DNA of 64,000 nt from Comamonas sp. Y33R10-2. GTDB taxonomy: Bacteria > Pseudomonadota > Gammaproteobacteria > Burkholderiales > Burkholderiaceae_C. The notes below the pieces were generated by a model that saw only the letters and a program-made list of their open reading frames with translations, was not told the DNA's origin and ran no database searches. The translations under genes and the position numbers were made by a program. Where the stretch lies: the NCBI RefSeq assembly GCF_019355935.1, contig NZ_CP079925.1, positions 310,001 to 374,000 on the forward strand. The letters are read 5' to 3'. This document shows, in pieces, positions 35,979 to 44,417 of the stretch (position 1 is the first letter of the stretch; every line of letters begins with the position of its first letter).

Positions 35979-36392
35979 ATGCCCGCCGCTCTTAGTGCAT
36001 TGCCTCTTGAGCTGGCTTTGGCAGATTGCAGCGTGCGTGCAGGGTTCCCGTCGCCCGCCGAGGATTTTTCAGGCAAGAGGCTGGATATAGGCGAGCTGCT
36101 TGTTGAGCATCCACAAGCCACATTTCTGCTGCGTGTGGCCGGGCCATCAATGCGCGAGTACGGTATTGATGATGGCGATCTGATTGTTGTCGATCGCGCA
36201 TTACGCGCTCGCCATGGCAGCATCGTTGTAGCTATTGTCGATAGTGAGTTCACGGTAAAGGCTTTGCACAACGCCGATGGTGTTTTCAAGCTCAGGGCAG
36301 GCAACCCCACATACCCTGACATCGTTCCCAAAGAAAATCAGGAGCTGCAAATTTGGGGCGTAGTCAAATCTTGCATCAAGCGCTTTGCTTGA
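35979..36392 (+). CDS. umuD: Polymerase V subunit UmuD
   Basis: Self-cleaving LexA-like protein of 137 residues from ATG 35979, similar to the 139 of E. coli; an in-frame ATG at 35952 would add 9. The cleavage site is probably Ala-Gly in VRAGFPSPAEDF. The catalytic Ser lies in VAGPSMREYG and Lys in SEFTVKAL. After RecA-stimulated cleavage, UmuD' joins UmuC to make an error-prone lesion-bypass polymerase. The LexA box upstream makes the pair SOS-inducible. umuC follows 6 bases later. The pair sits in an acquired-looking region, as often for plasmid- or island-borne umuDC. Confidence 0.92.
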   Translation: MPAALSALPLELALADCSVRAGFPSPAEDFSGKRLDIGELLVEHPQATFLLRVAGPSMREYGIDDGDLIVVDRALRARHGSIVVAIVDSEFTVKALHNADGVFKLRAGNPTYPDIVPKENQELQIWGVVKSCIKRFA

Positions 36393-36398
36393 GTTTGT

Positions 36399-37697
36399 AT
36401 GTTCGCGCTCATTGATGGAAACAACTTCTACGTCAGCTGTGAAAGGGCTTTCAGGCCTTCCTTGCAGGGCATGCCTGTTGTCGTTTTGAGCAATAACGAT
36501 GGGTGCGCCATTTCACGCTCCGACGAGGCTAAGGCCTTGGGCGTCAAGATGGGGCAGCCATTTTTTCAATTGCACGATCTGGTTGAGCACAAGGGCCTAG
36601 TCTGCCTCTCGGCGAATTTTGAGCTTTACGGAGACATCAGCGATCGCATGATGTCGCTGGCTGCTGGCCTAGGGCCCATGCAGGAGATCTACAGCATCGA
36701 TGAATCATTTATCGGGGATCTGGATGGCGTACGCGATCTGACCCGGCGCGCCTTTGCCATACGATCACGAATTTTGAACTGGACAGGGATTCCCGCCTGT
36801 GTGGGCCTAGCGCCCACCAAAACTTTGGCCAAGCTCTGCAACCATGTTGCCAAAGACGCTGAGCGCAAACCGGGCAGTTACCCGCCCGAGCTGCAGCGGG
36901 TCTGTAATTGGGTCGATCTGTCAGACCAGCAGCGCACAGAAATTCTCGGTCGCACTGCTGCTGGCGAGATCTGGGGTGTAGGTCGGCGTATTTCCATACA
37001 ACTGGCTGAGCAAGGCATATTGACCGCGCTGGATCTGGCCAGGATGCCGGCCCATGCCGCGCGTGAAGGCTGGAGCATAGTTCTGGAGCGCACAGTGCGC
37101 GAGCTGCAGGGCCTGAGCTGCATACCGATGGAGCTTGCCCCTCCACCCAAGAAACAGATCGCTTGCACTCGAAGCTTTGGCAGTCCCATCACCACGTTGC
37201 CTCACCTCACAGAGGCAGTGAGCGAATTTGCAACCAGAGCGACTGAGAAACTGCGCGCCAGCGGCATGCATACAGGTGGTGTACTTGTTTTCGCGCATAC
37301 GTCACCCTTCAGCGCTGGCCGCAGGTTTAACAAGTCAGCAGTAGTTCAGCTACATCCGCACACCTGCGACACCAAAGCTTTAGTGAGTGCAGCTGTGCGC
37401 GGATTGCGACAGATATATGAGCCGGGCTACCAACTCTCCAAGGCCGGTGTAATGCTGCTGGACTTGTGCCCCGTGACTGAGCAGCAAGGCGAATTGCTTT
37501 TTGAGGGACCGTGCCGAGATCAAAGCAAGTTAATGGAAGTGATGGACCGCGTAAATAAGCGCTTTGGCAAGGGCACAGTGCATGTGGCCAGCACAGGTGT
37601 GCCCGAGCACGATGAAAGCGGCTGGCGCATGAAGCAGGAGCATAGGACGCCGCGCTACACCACCAAAATTGATGAGATCCCCATTGCTAGAGCTTAG
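36399..37697 (+). CDS. umuC: Polymerase V catalytic subunit UmuC
   Basis: Y-family DNA polymerase of 432 residues, normal length. The N-terminus [19 protein letters not shown] holds the first metal-binding Asp and the YVSCE motif; SIDESFIGD holds the second acidic pair. [18 protein letters not shown] and the thumb helix-hairpin-helix [14 protein letters not shown] follow, and the C-terminal little-finger domain ends with [16 protein letters not shown]. It copies past damaged bases with the UmuD' dimer. It is directly downstream of umuD under the same LexA box. Confidence 0.96.
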   Translation: MFALIDGNNFYVSCERAFRPSLQGMPVVVLSNNDGCAISRSDEAKALGVKMGQPFFQLHDLVEHKGLVCLSANFELYGDISDRMMSLAAGLGPMQEIYSIDESFIGDLDGVRDLTRRAFAIRSRILNWTGIPACVGLAPTKTLAKLCNHVAKDAERKPGSYPPELQRVCNWVDLSDQQRTEILGRTAAGEIWGVGRRISIQLAEQGILTALDLARMPAHAAREGWSIVLERTVRELQGLSCIPMELAPPPKKQIACTRSFGSPITTLPHLTEAVSEFATRATEKLRASGMHTGGVLVFAHTSPFSAGRRFNKSAVVQLHPHTCDTKALVSAAVRGLRQIYEPGYQLSKAGVMLLDLCPVTEQQGELLFEGPCRDQSKLMEVMDRVNKRFGKGTVHVASTGVPEHDESGWRMKQEHRTPRYTTKIDEIPIARA

Positions 37698-37727
37698 GTT
37701 GAGCTGCTTTTAAACAAAAAATCGCCG

Positions 37728-37809
37728 CTTAGTGCCGCCGCCAATGGCGCAAACTGCACATCAGCATAGATGCCCAGACTTGGCAGATTCGGGTGATCGT
37801 TGCGACACC
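37728..37809 (+). pseudogene. IS5-family transposase fragment, cut by the IS3-family element
   Basis: The frame reads RRQWRKLHISIDAQTWQIR, homologous to the segment of the larger remnant near 31535-31612 and in the same orientation (about 80 percent identical by eye). Homology stops exactly where the IS3-family inverted repeat begins at 37810. Confidence 0.7.
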
Positions 37810-37872
37810 TGAATCGACCAGTTTTTTGTAGATAGTTCACAGCCTCCTATTTCCGTTCAAATAGGAGTCCAT

Positions 37873-38151
37873 ATGAACGCACAACGCTACCCAGAAGAAT
37901 TCAGGATTGAGGCCGTCAAGCAAATCTTGGAACACGGCCACAGCGCAGCCGACGTCTCACGCCGTTTAGGCGTGAGCACGCATAGTCTGTATAAGTGGAT
38001 TCGACTGCAGCAAATCCCCGCAGCTCAGCGGCAGGAGCAAGTCAGTCAAAGCGAAGAATTACGCCGTATCAAATCAGAACTCAAAAGGGTCACCGAGGAG
38101 CGTGACATCCTAAAAAAAGCGGCGGCGTACTTCGCTCGCCAGTGCGACTGA
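37873..38151 (+). CDS. IS3-family transposase OrfA
   Basis: 92 residues: helix-turn-helix (about 8-45, FRIEAVKQILEHGHSAADVS then RRLGVSTHSLYKWI) and a C-terminal leucine-zipper-like helix (LRRIKSELKRVTEERDILKK). It binds the IS ends. An A7 slippery run at 38112-38118 in the frame A-AAA-AAA allows -1 frameshifting into orfB, and the -1 frame is open through to orfB. Confidence 0.93.
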   Translation: MNAQRYPEEFRIEAVKQILEHGHSAADVSRRLGVSTHSLYKWIRLQQIPAAQRQEQVSQSEELRRIKSELKRVTEERDILKKAAAYFARQCD

Positions 38152-39023
38152 AGTACGCCTTCATTGCCAAGCACCAGTTGATTTACAGCGTTGTGCGCAT
38201 GTGCCGGGTGCTGCAATTGCACCCCAGTGGTTACTACGCTTGGAGGGTTCGGCCGCTCAGTCAACGTGCGGCCGATGACCAGCGTCTATTGGGCCTTCTA
38301 AAGCAGGCATGGCTAGAAAGCGGTGGCGTATATGGCTATCGCAAGTTGACATTGGACATGCGTGACTTAGGCGAGACCTGCAGCAGGCACCGGGTAGCAA
38401 GACAGCTGCGCTGTGAGGGGTTAAAGGCTCAGCGAGGCTACGGACGACGCCCTCGTGTGCGAGGAGGTGCTCCAGCAGTCGTGGCTCCCAACTTACTATC
38501 GCAGCAGTTCACCGTGCATGCTCCGAACAAAGTCTGGGTGACTGATATAACCTATATCAGCACTCATGAGGGGTGGCTGTACCTGGCAACGGTAATTGAC
38601 CTGTTCTCACGCCAAGTTGTTGGCTGGGCAACAGGTAGCCGCATTGATACCCAGCTGCCCTTGGATGCATTGCATATGGCGCTCTGGCGTAGAAGACCAT
38701 GCAATACCGTGACCGTGCACTCTGACCAAGGCTGCCAATTTACAAGCCATGAATGGCAGCGCTTCCTTGCTAGCCACAACCTGCAATCGAGTATGAGCAG
38801 GCGAGGAAACTGTCACGACAACGCAGTTGCTGAAAGCTTCTTTCAGTTGCTTAAGCGGGAGCGCATCCGCAGAAAAACCTATCCTACGAGGCAAGAGGCG
38901 CACAGCGATGTCTTCAGCTACATCGAAATGTTCTACAACCCCATTCGCAGACATTCGTCTGCTGATGGTCTGTCTCCAATAGAGTTTGAGAGACGTAATT
39001 CCGTGAGGCTGGCAGCTATCTAA
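38142..39023 (+). CDS. IS3-family transposase OrfB (catalytic)
   Basis: 293 residues from a GTG within the end of orfA; in practice probably made as an OrfAB fusion by -1 frameshifting. HTH-like segment at the start (GVYGYRKLTLDMRDLG), then the DDE core: first Asp in VWVTDITYIS, second in VHSDQGCQFTS, Glu in NCHDNAVAESFF. Intact and probably active. Confidence 0.93.
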   Translation: MRLKYAFIAKHQLIYSVVRMCRVLQLHPSGYYAWRVRPLSQRAADDQRLLGLLKQAWLESGGVYGYRKLTLDMRDLGETCSRHRVARQLRCEGLKAQRGYGRRPRVRGGAPAVVAPNLLSQQFTVHAPNKVWVTDITYISTHEGWLYLATVIDLFSRQVVGWATGSRIDTQLPLDALHMALWRRRPCNTVTVHSDQGCQFTSHEWQRFLASHNLQSSMSRRGNCHDNAVAESFFQLLKRERIRRKTYPTRQEAHSDVFSYIEMFYNPIRRHSSADGLSPIEFERRNSVRLAAI

Positions 39024-39044
39024 GAAAAGCTGGTCGATTCACCA

Positions 39045-39068
39045 GTTCAAGTCCGTGATGCCCTGCCA
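39045..39068 (+). repeat. Degenerate third copy of the tRNA 3' end
   Basis: GTTCAAGTCCGTGATGCCCT plus GCCA matches the T arm and acceptor of the CAT-anticodon tRNA in 22 of 24 positions. Weaker similarity continues into the terminator that follows the two good copies (AGCCTG...GGCAGCCTTTTT, 39080-39110). It abuts the right end of the IS3-family element and probably marks the far end of an older island. Confidence 0.6.
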
Positions 39069-39111
39069 AATCTGCATCAAGCCTGTCATCTTTTCGGTGG
39101 CAGCCTTTTTC

Positions 39112-39128
39112 TTTACCGAATCGGTAAA
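39112..39128. promoter_or_regulatory. Palindrome upstream of tRNA-Arg
   Basis: TTTACCGA and TCGGTAAA form a perfect 8-base inverted repeat around one A. It could be an operator or part of a terminator for transcription from the left; no gene product can be tied to it. Confidence 0.35.
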
Positions 39129-39183
39129 AAATTACTGATTTGGTCTGAGAGGCATTTTTCCGCTGCTACAATTCATCCATGAT

Positions 39184-39260
39184 GCGGCTGTAGCTCAGTT
39201 GGATAGAGTACTTGGCTACGAACCAAGGGGTCGTGGGTTCAATTCCTGCCAGCCGCACCA
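39184..39260 (+). tRNA. tRNA-Arg (ACG)
   Basis: A 77-nt cloverleaf: acceptor GCGGCTG with CAGCCGC, anticodon loop CTACGAA giving ACG (Arg; A34 becomes inosine), T arm GGGTTCAATTCCT, encoded CCA. A TACAAT box at 39171-39176 lies just upstream. Confidence 0.95.
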
Positions 39261-39270
39261 AAAAACGTTT

Positions 39271-39302
39271 AGCCTCAGAACTGAAAAGTTCTGAGGCTTT
39301 TT
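39271..39302 (+). terminator. Terminator after tRNA-Arg
   Basis: AGCCTCAGAAC (39271-39281) pairs with GTTCTGAGGCT (39288-39298), followed by T residues. It may also serve the minus-strand kinase gene ending at 39321. Confidence 0.88.
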
Positions 39303-39320
39303 CGTGTCTAGAGTTCTACT

Positions 39321-41702
39321 TCAGGCTTTTGGGATGTACAGGGTGAAAGTACTTCCATCACCTAAGCGGCTGCTGATTTGCAGGCTGCCGCCATGGCGCT
39401 GCGCCACGGTGCGGGTAAAGGCAAGGCCCAGCCCTACGCCGTCCATGCCTTCATGCTGCTTTAGACGCTCGAATGGCTGGCTGAGCTTGGCCAGTGATGC
39501 TTCATCCATGCCGGGGCCGTGATCGCGCACGGAAATCCCCCAGCTTTGAGCGTCCTCCACAATCCGGCACTCGACCGCAGCGCTTTGGGCGCTGTCTTGT
39601 GGTTTGCCGTATTTGATGGCATTGGTTAGCAAATTGATGATGGCGCGGTGCAGCAGGCCGGGGTCGCCGAGTACGTTGGCTTCAGTCTCAGGCAGCTCAA
39701 ACATGAGCTGTACGTTTTGCTGCTGGGCCTGTGTCCAGCAGTCTGATATGGCTTGGTCAGCAAGCAGACCAAGCTCTAGCCGTTCATTGCGGTAGTTTTG
39801 TTCCTGAGCTCTTGCCAAATGCACAAAGTCATCGGCTAGCTTCAGTGATGACTGGGCATAGCTTTCAATGCGGGCAAACAAGACATCTTCAGAATCGATG
39901 CGCTTGTGGGTGCGCTGCATTTCTAGCAGCGTAATGATGGAGCCGACAGGTGCGCGGATGTCGTGCGAGATGAACTGCATGGCCTGATCTCGCTGGGCCT
40001 GCGCGCTGCGCAGGTCGCTGATATCGATGAGGGTCAGCAGCCAGCCTGAGGTCGGTGGTGCTTCAAATGCTTGACTGAGCAGCATGAGATAGCGCCCCTG
40101 CGTATCACGGCCTTCGCTTTGCCGGGGGAGCGTGGCTTGCTGCAGTGCATTGCGACTGAGTAAGGGTGAGCTGCCTGAGGGTAGGGTAGTCGCACTGGCA
40201 GAACGGTAGTCGTGGCTGGTGGCGTTGTGCAGGCCGGCAAGCAGAACAATCAAGTCATCGCCTTGCTTGAGGCTGCTTCCCAGACTTTCGACGTAGCGAT
40301 AGGCGGATGTATTGGCTAACAGTACGCGACCGCCGCGGTCGCAGACAAAGGTGGCCGATGGCAGTTGGCGCAGGCTTTCGCTCACAAAATGGTGCAGAGC
40401 ACGCAACTGGCGCGAGGCTTGTTCCACGGCTGCAATGCGCTGGTCTAGTGCATCGCCTTTGAGGGCGTTGGTGCTCAGCGTTGGCAAGCCTTGGCCTTGA
40501 AGATCTTGCAACTCAAGGACTAGAAAGCGTGTGGCGGCGCGCAAGCGCAGCCAGCTCCACAAGGGGTATGCGAGTGAAAGGCCGAGAAGGGCTGCAGCCG
40601 GTGCCGTTTGAACATGCCCCCATCGTGGGGCCAGTCCAGCGATGAGGAGGCTGAGCAGCGCCAGCAATGCGCTTGCAATCAGTCCACCAGAGGGGCCAAA
40701 CCAGGCGAGTGCCAGAAGGCCCAGCAAGACGGCTAGCAGATTGAGCGCGCGGTTGAGGGTGGTGGACGCGGCTTGCAAATGCGTATCGAGCAAGATGCCG
40801 TTGAGCACATGGCCCAGCATTTCCACGTTGGAGATCAGCCGCGCATCAAAGCCAATGGGGGCGGTGAATTTTTCGCCCAACCCGGTGGCCGTGGTGCCAA
40901 TCAACACGTATTTGCCGCGAAATGCTGCGGGTGGAATGCTGCCGCGCAGAACGTCAATATAGGAATAGGTGGTGAAAGGGGACCAATGGCTTTGCTGCTT
41001 GTCTTGCGCTGCTTTGGCAAAAGCGATTAACTGGGGTTGCAGGCTTTGCCAGCCCGCAATAGGTGTGGAGTAATTAGGGGATAGGGTCGATTGATTGGGC
41101 TTGCAGGCTTGGCCGGTTTCGCCTACGCAATGCAGGCTGAGCGCCATATGCCACCAAAGCTGGTTGTGCTTGCCTTCTTGCGTGTAAAAGCGGCGCACCA
41201 AGCCATCCGCATCCACAGGCATTTGTGTGTGACCTAGGGCCGCAGCCACACTGGAAAAACTTTGCAAAGAAGGTGTGGCATCGCCTTGAGCATCACGGGT
41301 GATGGGTAAGACGGTGTTGCCGCTTTTTTGCAAAGAGCGTTGCAGTAGCAAGTCGTCGCCGGGGTAGTCCAAGTCCTCTTCGCTAAAGACGATGTCAACA
41401 CCAATAGCACGGGGCTGGCCTTGTTGAATGCGCTCCAGTGCGCCAGCGTGCAAGGCGCGGCGCCAAGGCCAGCGGCCAATGCTGTCAATGCTGTCGTCAT
41501 CAATAGCGACAATGACGATATCGGCCGATGCGGGGCGCTGGTGCAACCAAGCTGAGGTGTCTTGAATGATACCGTTGACGCGCACCAATTGGTTGCTGCC
41601 GCTGAACCAATAGGTCAGGCCCAGCAAAAAGGCGCTGAGCAGCAGCCAGCTCAGGCGCAGGTTTTGCAGACGACTTGGACGGTTGAGCGATGCTTCAGTC
41701 AT
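39321..41702 (-). CDS. CHASE2-domain sensor histidine kinase
   Basis: 793 residues. Membrane helix about 18-35, then an extracytoplasmic CHASE2 domain (about 38-310, ASADIVIVAIDDDSIDSIGR and PRAIGVDIVFSEEDLDYPGD), a cluster of three helices (about 315-390), a PAS-like region (ATFVCDRGGRVLLANTSAYR), phosphoacceptor box FISHDIRAPVGSIITLLEMQ and an ATPase domain with NLLTNAIKYG, DHGPGMD and GVGLGLAFTR. It should sense an external cue and phosphorylate the regulator two genes upstream. The neighbour between them is a secreted LysM-FecR protein, so the three probably work together. Stimulus unknown. Confidence 0.9.
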   Translation of the reverse strand: MTEASLNRPSRLQNLRLSWLLLSAFLLGLTYWFSGSNQLVRVNGIIQDTSAWLHQRPASADIVIVAIDDDSIDSIGRWPWRRALHAGALERIQQGQPRAIGVDIVFSEEDLDYPGDDLLLQRSLQKSGNTVLPITRDAQGDATPSLQSFSSVAAALGHTQMPVDADGLVRRFYTQEGKHNQLWWHMALSLHCVGETGQACKPNQSTLSPNYSTPIAGWQSLQPQLIAFAKAAQDKQQSHWSPFTTYSYIDVLRGSIPPAAFRGKYVLIGTTATGLGEKFTAPIGFDARLISNVEMLGHVLNGILLDTHLQAASTTLNRALNLLAVLLGLLALAWFGPSGGLIASALLALLSLLIAGLAPRWGHVQTAPAAALLGLSLAYPLWSWLRLRAATRFLVLELQDLQGQGLPTLSTNALKGDALDQRIAAVEQASRQLRALHHFVSESLRQLPSATFVCDRGGRVLLANTSAYRYVESLGSSLKQGDDLIVLLAGLHNATSHDYRSASATTLPSGSSPLLSRNALQQATLPRQSEGRDTQGRYLMLLSQAFEAPPTSGWLLTLIDISDLRSAQAQRDQAMQFISHDIRAPVGSIITLLEMQRTHKRIDSEDVLFARIESYAQSSLKLADDFVHLARAQEQNYRNERLELGLLADQAISDCWTQAQQQNVQLMFELPETEANVLGDPGLLHRAIINLLTNAIKYGKPQDSAQSAAVECRIVEDAQSWGISVRDHGPGMDEASLAKLSQPFERLKQHEGMDGVGLGLAFTRTVAQRHGGSLQISSRLGDGSTFTLYIPKA

Positions 41703-41773
41703 GCAGAGTGTGCGTTGAAGCAGTTATAAAACCATAGCTAGTAGTCTTTGTAATTCCACGGTTTAAGGCATAA

Positions 41774-41819
41774 AACCTATGAAGTCCCATTGAATTATTG
41801 GACTGGTAGCTATTGTTTT
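41774..41819. repeat. Dispersed intergenic repeat, copy 2
   Basis: AAGTCCCATTGAATTATTGG followed by ACTGGTAGCTATTGTTTTT, in the 116-base space between the kinase and FecR genes. It shares TATTGGACTNGTAGCT with the copy at 2717. Confidence 0.5.
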
Positions 41820-43582
41820 TACTGGCGCATCAGACGTGATCCATCACCGGACGTCAGTGTCTGCCCCTCGACCGAGGTCACCGAATTACCGGTTTGAAAC
41901 TGACGCGCAGCCGAGAAATTACTGCGCAGTCCGTTGCTATCTTCCACTTGCATTTGCAGGTAGTAAGAGCCAGCAGGCAAGTCTTGTGTGCTCCATTGCG
42001 GCTGAGTCACCCAGGTATCAATGGCTGGTTTTTCGAAGCTGGGCTCGCTTGCCACGACGATGCGAAAGCGCTGGCCTTCTTCGCCAGCCCAGCGAATGTT
42101 GCGGCTACCTTCACCTGCGCTTCCATCTAGTTGTAGATCGGGCGACTTAGGCGCGTTGGCCAGCTTCATTTTTTGAGGGGCAGCAAATGGGCCTAAATCG
42201 ATCTGACCATTGCTCAGCGTGCGAATGCTGGCGACTCGCCATTGGTAATCGCCTACGGGGAGCTTGGCCAGTTCATTGGCGGGCAAGCTGCAGTCTTTGA
42301 GGTCAGCGGCATCCAGCAAAGGCTGGGCAAAGTTGCCTGCAGCATCTGTCACCTGAATTCGGTAGGCCGATGCTTCAGTGACTTGTGTACACCGCAAGCC
42401 ATGCTGGCCCAAACCGATGATGGCATCCGGCGCGGGAGATTCATAAAGTGGCGGCACGGGGTGCGCTTTAACGCGTAGCGCTTGTACTTTGCGTGCGCCG
42501 GGGATGCCATGGGCATCGATGGCGCGAATGGCGACAATGTAGTTGCCGTCATCCACCCCGGTCAGACGAGCTGGGGATTGGGTGAACACGCCACCGCGCA
42601 CGGTTTGGGTGAGGTCTTTATCTGTGGCTAGTTGAATCTGATAGCGCACCGCACCGGGCATTACCGGCAAAGGCAGGCTCACCCAGTTAGCGTCTTCGGC
42701 AAGCGTGGGCCACGCTGCCGTATCTGGCGCAGCGAGCATGGCTGTGGGTTGGCTTAACTGGCCGCTGCTCGATACAGCAAGGCCTTGGCCATGTTTGAGT
42801 AATGCTGAGGGTTGGCCTGCCTGAACAGCGACCGAGCCCTCATCAACCGCCGATGCTGTTTGGCCTTGGCTATCGGTCAGCACCAAAAACTGGGTGCCGC
42901 GCACGCTGGTGGATGCCGCCAAGGTGCGCACTTCAAAGCGGCGCTCGCCATTGGTTTGTTTGGGCACGGAGGCTTCAATCGCACCTTCGTGCAGGTCCAA
43001 GATGGATTGCAAACTGCCTGCGCGGCCTTTGCGGCGCATTTGGCGCAGCTCAATATCGGACTCAGATTGCACGCGTACCAGCGAGCCATCTACCAAGCGA
43101 ACCGACACAAAAGCGTTGGCTGGAACCTTGAGCGAGTCCCCCTCTTGCAGCAGCTGGCCTTTTTGTACAGGCTGTGAAGCGGCGCTTGCCGCATCGGCGG
43201 AATCAGCCAAGCGACTCAAAGAGCGTGAGCTGCGCACATCACCCTGCACAAACTCCACCGATGCTGTGGCTGCGCGCAGCAATCGGGTGGGAATTTCAAG
43301 CACTGAGCCGGGGCGTAGCTGAAAAGGGTTGTCCACGCGGTTGTGGCTTTGCAGCGCTGTCCAGCGCGTGCGGTCACCCAAATAGCGGGCGGCCAATACT
43401 TCCAGCGTATCGCCAGCCACTACGCGGTGGGCAATAACGTCGCCGCCGCGCGGCTTGGGTGTGATTTGAGCGTGGCTTGCAGTCGCTGCCACTAACCCGG
43501 CCAAGGTTACCCAGAGCGCACCTGAGCCAAGACCATGCAGCGAAGCGAGGGTGGCAAAGCGGGACTGAGGGCAAATAGGCAT
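41819..43582 (-). CDS. Secreted LysM and FecR-domain protein
   Basis: 587 residues. Signal-type N-terminus (hydrophobic about 17-36, ending ASHA), LysM domain about 48-97 (HRVVAGDTLEVLAARYLGDR), FecR domain about 155-260 (LKVPANAFVSVRLVDGSLVR and AASTSVRGTQFLVLTD), then two or three fibronectin-like repeats (about 290-570). LysM binds peptidoglycan, so this is likely a periplasmic wall-bound protein. FecR domains often act in signal relay; pairing with a CHASE2 sensor is a recurrent arrangement. It lies between the response regulator and the kinase on one strand. Confidence 0.85.
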   Translation of the reverse strand: MPICPQSRFATLASLHGLGSGALWVTLAGLVAATASHAQITPKPRGGDVIAHRVVAGDTLEVLAARYLGDRTRWTALQSHNRVDNPFQLRPGSVLEIPTRLLRAATASVEFVQGDVRSSRSLSRLADSADAASAASQPVQKGQLLQEGDSLKVPANAFVSVRLVDGSLVRVQSESDIELRQMRRKGRAGSLQSILDLHEGAIEASVPKQTNGERRFEVRTLAASTSVRGTQFLVLTDSQGQTASAVDEGSVAVQAGQPSALLKHGQGLAVSSSGQLSQPTAMLAAPDTAAWPTLAEDANWVSLPLPVMPGAVRYQIQLATDKDLTQTVRGGVFTQSPARLTGVDDGNYIVAIRAIDAHGIPGARKVQALRVKAHPVPPLYESPAPDAIIGLGQHGLRCTQVTEASAYRIQVTDAAGNFAQPLLDAADLKDCSLPANELAKLPVGDYQWRVASIRTLSNGQIDLGPFAAPQKMKLANAPKSPDLQLDGSAGEGSRNIRWAGEEGQRFRIVVASEPSFEKPAIDTWVTQPQWSTQDLPAGSYYLQMQVEDSNGLRSNFSAARQFQTGNSVTSVEGQTLTSGDGSRLMRQ

Positions 43583-43620
43583 TTTGTCGAGGCAGTGTAT
43601 GGAGGGAATGCTATTAAAAA

Positions 43621-44334
43621 TTAAGCAGCGCTGGGCGCTTGCGCCTCAGCGGTTTCTGGTGCATCCAAGCGGTAGCCATAGCCATAAATAGCGGAAATGG
43701 CATAAGGCTGGCCAGCGCGCAGATTGAGCAAGTTGCGCAGGCGCGAGACATGGGTATCCAGCGAGCGCGATTGCACCTCGGCGTTATGCCCCCAGACGAC
43801 TTCGCGCAAATGATCGCGCGAGAGCAGGCGGCCCCAGTTTTGAAACAGTGTCAGCGCCAGCGTGTATTCACGGTGCGTGACTTCCAGGGGCTTGCCGTCC
43901 ATCTCAATGCCATTGGTGGCCGTGATGAAGCGGTAGGGGCCGAAAGTCAGCACGCTTTGCGCCGCCATAGGGTAGGCACGGCGCAGCAAGGAGGCGATGC
44001 GCGCGCGCAACTCGCCCACGCGCACGGGCTTGATCATGAAGTCATCTGCACCGCTGGCCAGACCTTCCACAATGTCGGCCTCTTCGCTGCGGTGGGTGAT
44101 GAAGATGATGGGCATCTCTTTGCTGACCTGCTCGCGCACCCAGCGCACCACATCGGGGCCGCTGGTGTCGGGTAGTTCCCAGTCAACGATGAGCAGGTCA
44201 AAGCTCTCGCGGCGCAGCTCTTGCTGAAGCGCTGAGCCTTTCAGAAAGGTGTGGCAGCTATGGCCTGCATCGGTGGCCACTTGGCGCAACAGCTCAAGTT
44301 GCAGAGGATCGTCATCTAGGGCGGCAATACGCAT
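43621..44334 (-). CDS. OmpR-family response regulator
   Basis: 237 residues. Receiver domain about 1-120 with acidic pair DDD at 8-10, phosphorylation Asp51 in LLIVDWELPD and Lys in DFMIKPVRVGELRA; winged-helix domain about 135-225 (VTHREYTLALTLFQNWGRLL then SRDHLREVVWG). First gene of the cluster with the FecR protein and CHASE2 kinase, which is its probable partner. Target genes unknown. Confidence 0.92.
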   Translation of the reverse strand: MRIAALDDDPLQLELLRQVATDAGHSCHTFLKGSALQQELRRESFDLLIVDWELPDTSGPDVVRWVREQVSKEMPIIFITHRSEEADIVEGLASGADDFMIKPVRVGELRARIASLLRRAYPMAAQSVLTFGPYRFITATNGIEMDGKPLEVTHREYTLALTLFQNWGRLLSRDHLREVVWGHNAEVQSRSLDTHVSRLRNLLNLRAGQPYAISAIYGYGYRLDAPETAEAQAPSAA

Positions 44335-44368
44335 TTTTCATCCCTTTCGTGCGAAGGATTAAATCTCT

Positions 44369-44400
44369 GCTGCCCAGCATTCGTGATGTGCCCGGGCAGC
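44369..44400 (-). terminator. Hairpin after trpS
   Basis: GCTGCCC (44369-44375) pairs with GGGCAGC (44394-44400). The T-run on the minus strand is weak, so this is a tentative terminator between trpS and the regulator gene. Confidence 0.4.
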
Positions 44401-44417
44401 TCTCTCTTTAAAACAGT

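Larger units (their letters stand above)
37810..39041 (+). mobile_element. IS3-family insertion sequence, complete
   Basis: 1232 bases with 26-base terminal inverted repeats (3 mismatches) starting TGAATCGACCAG at both ends (37810-37835 and 39016-39041). It has two overlapping frames, orfA and orfB, in the standard layout. No clear target duplication: left flank ACC, right flank CCA. With different sequence on each side, this suggests a deletion or recombination after insertion. Confidence 0.9.

Noticed and set aside
37807..39044. Target-site duplication of the IS3-family element
   Set aside because: The three bases on each side (ACC and CCA) are not identical; an offset reading gives ACC on both sides but breaks the inverted-repeat symmetry.
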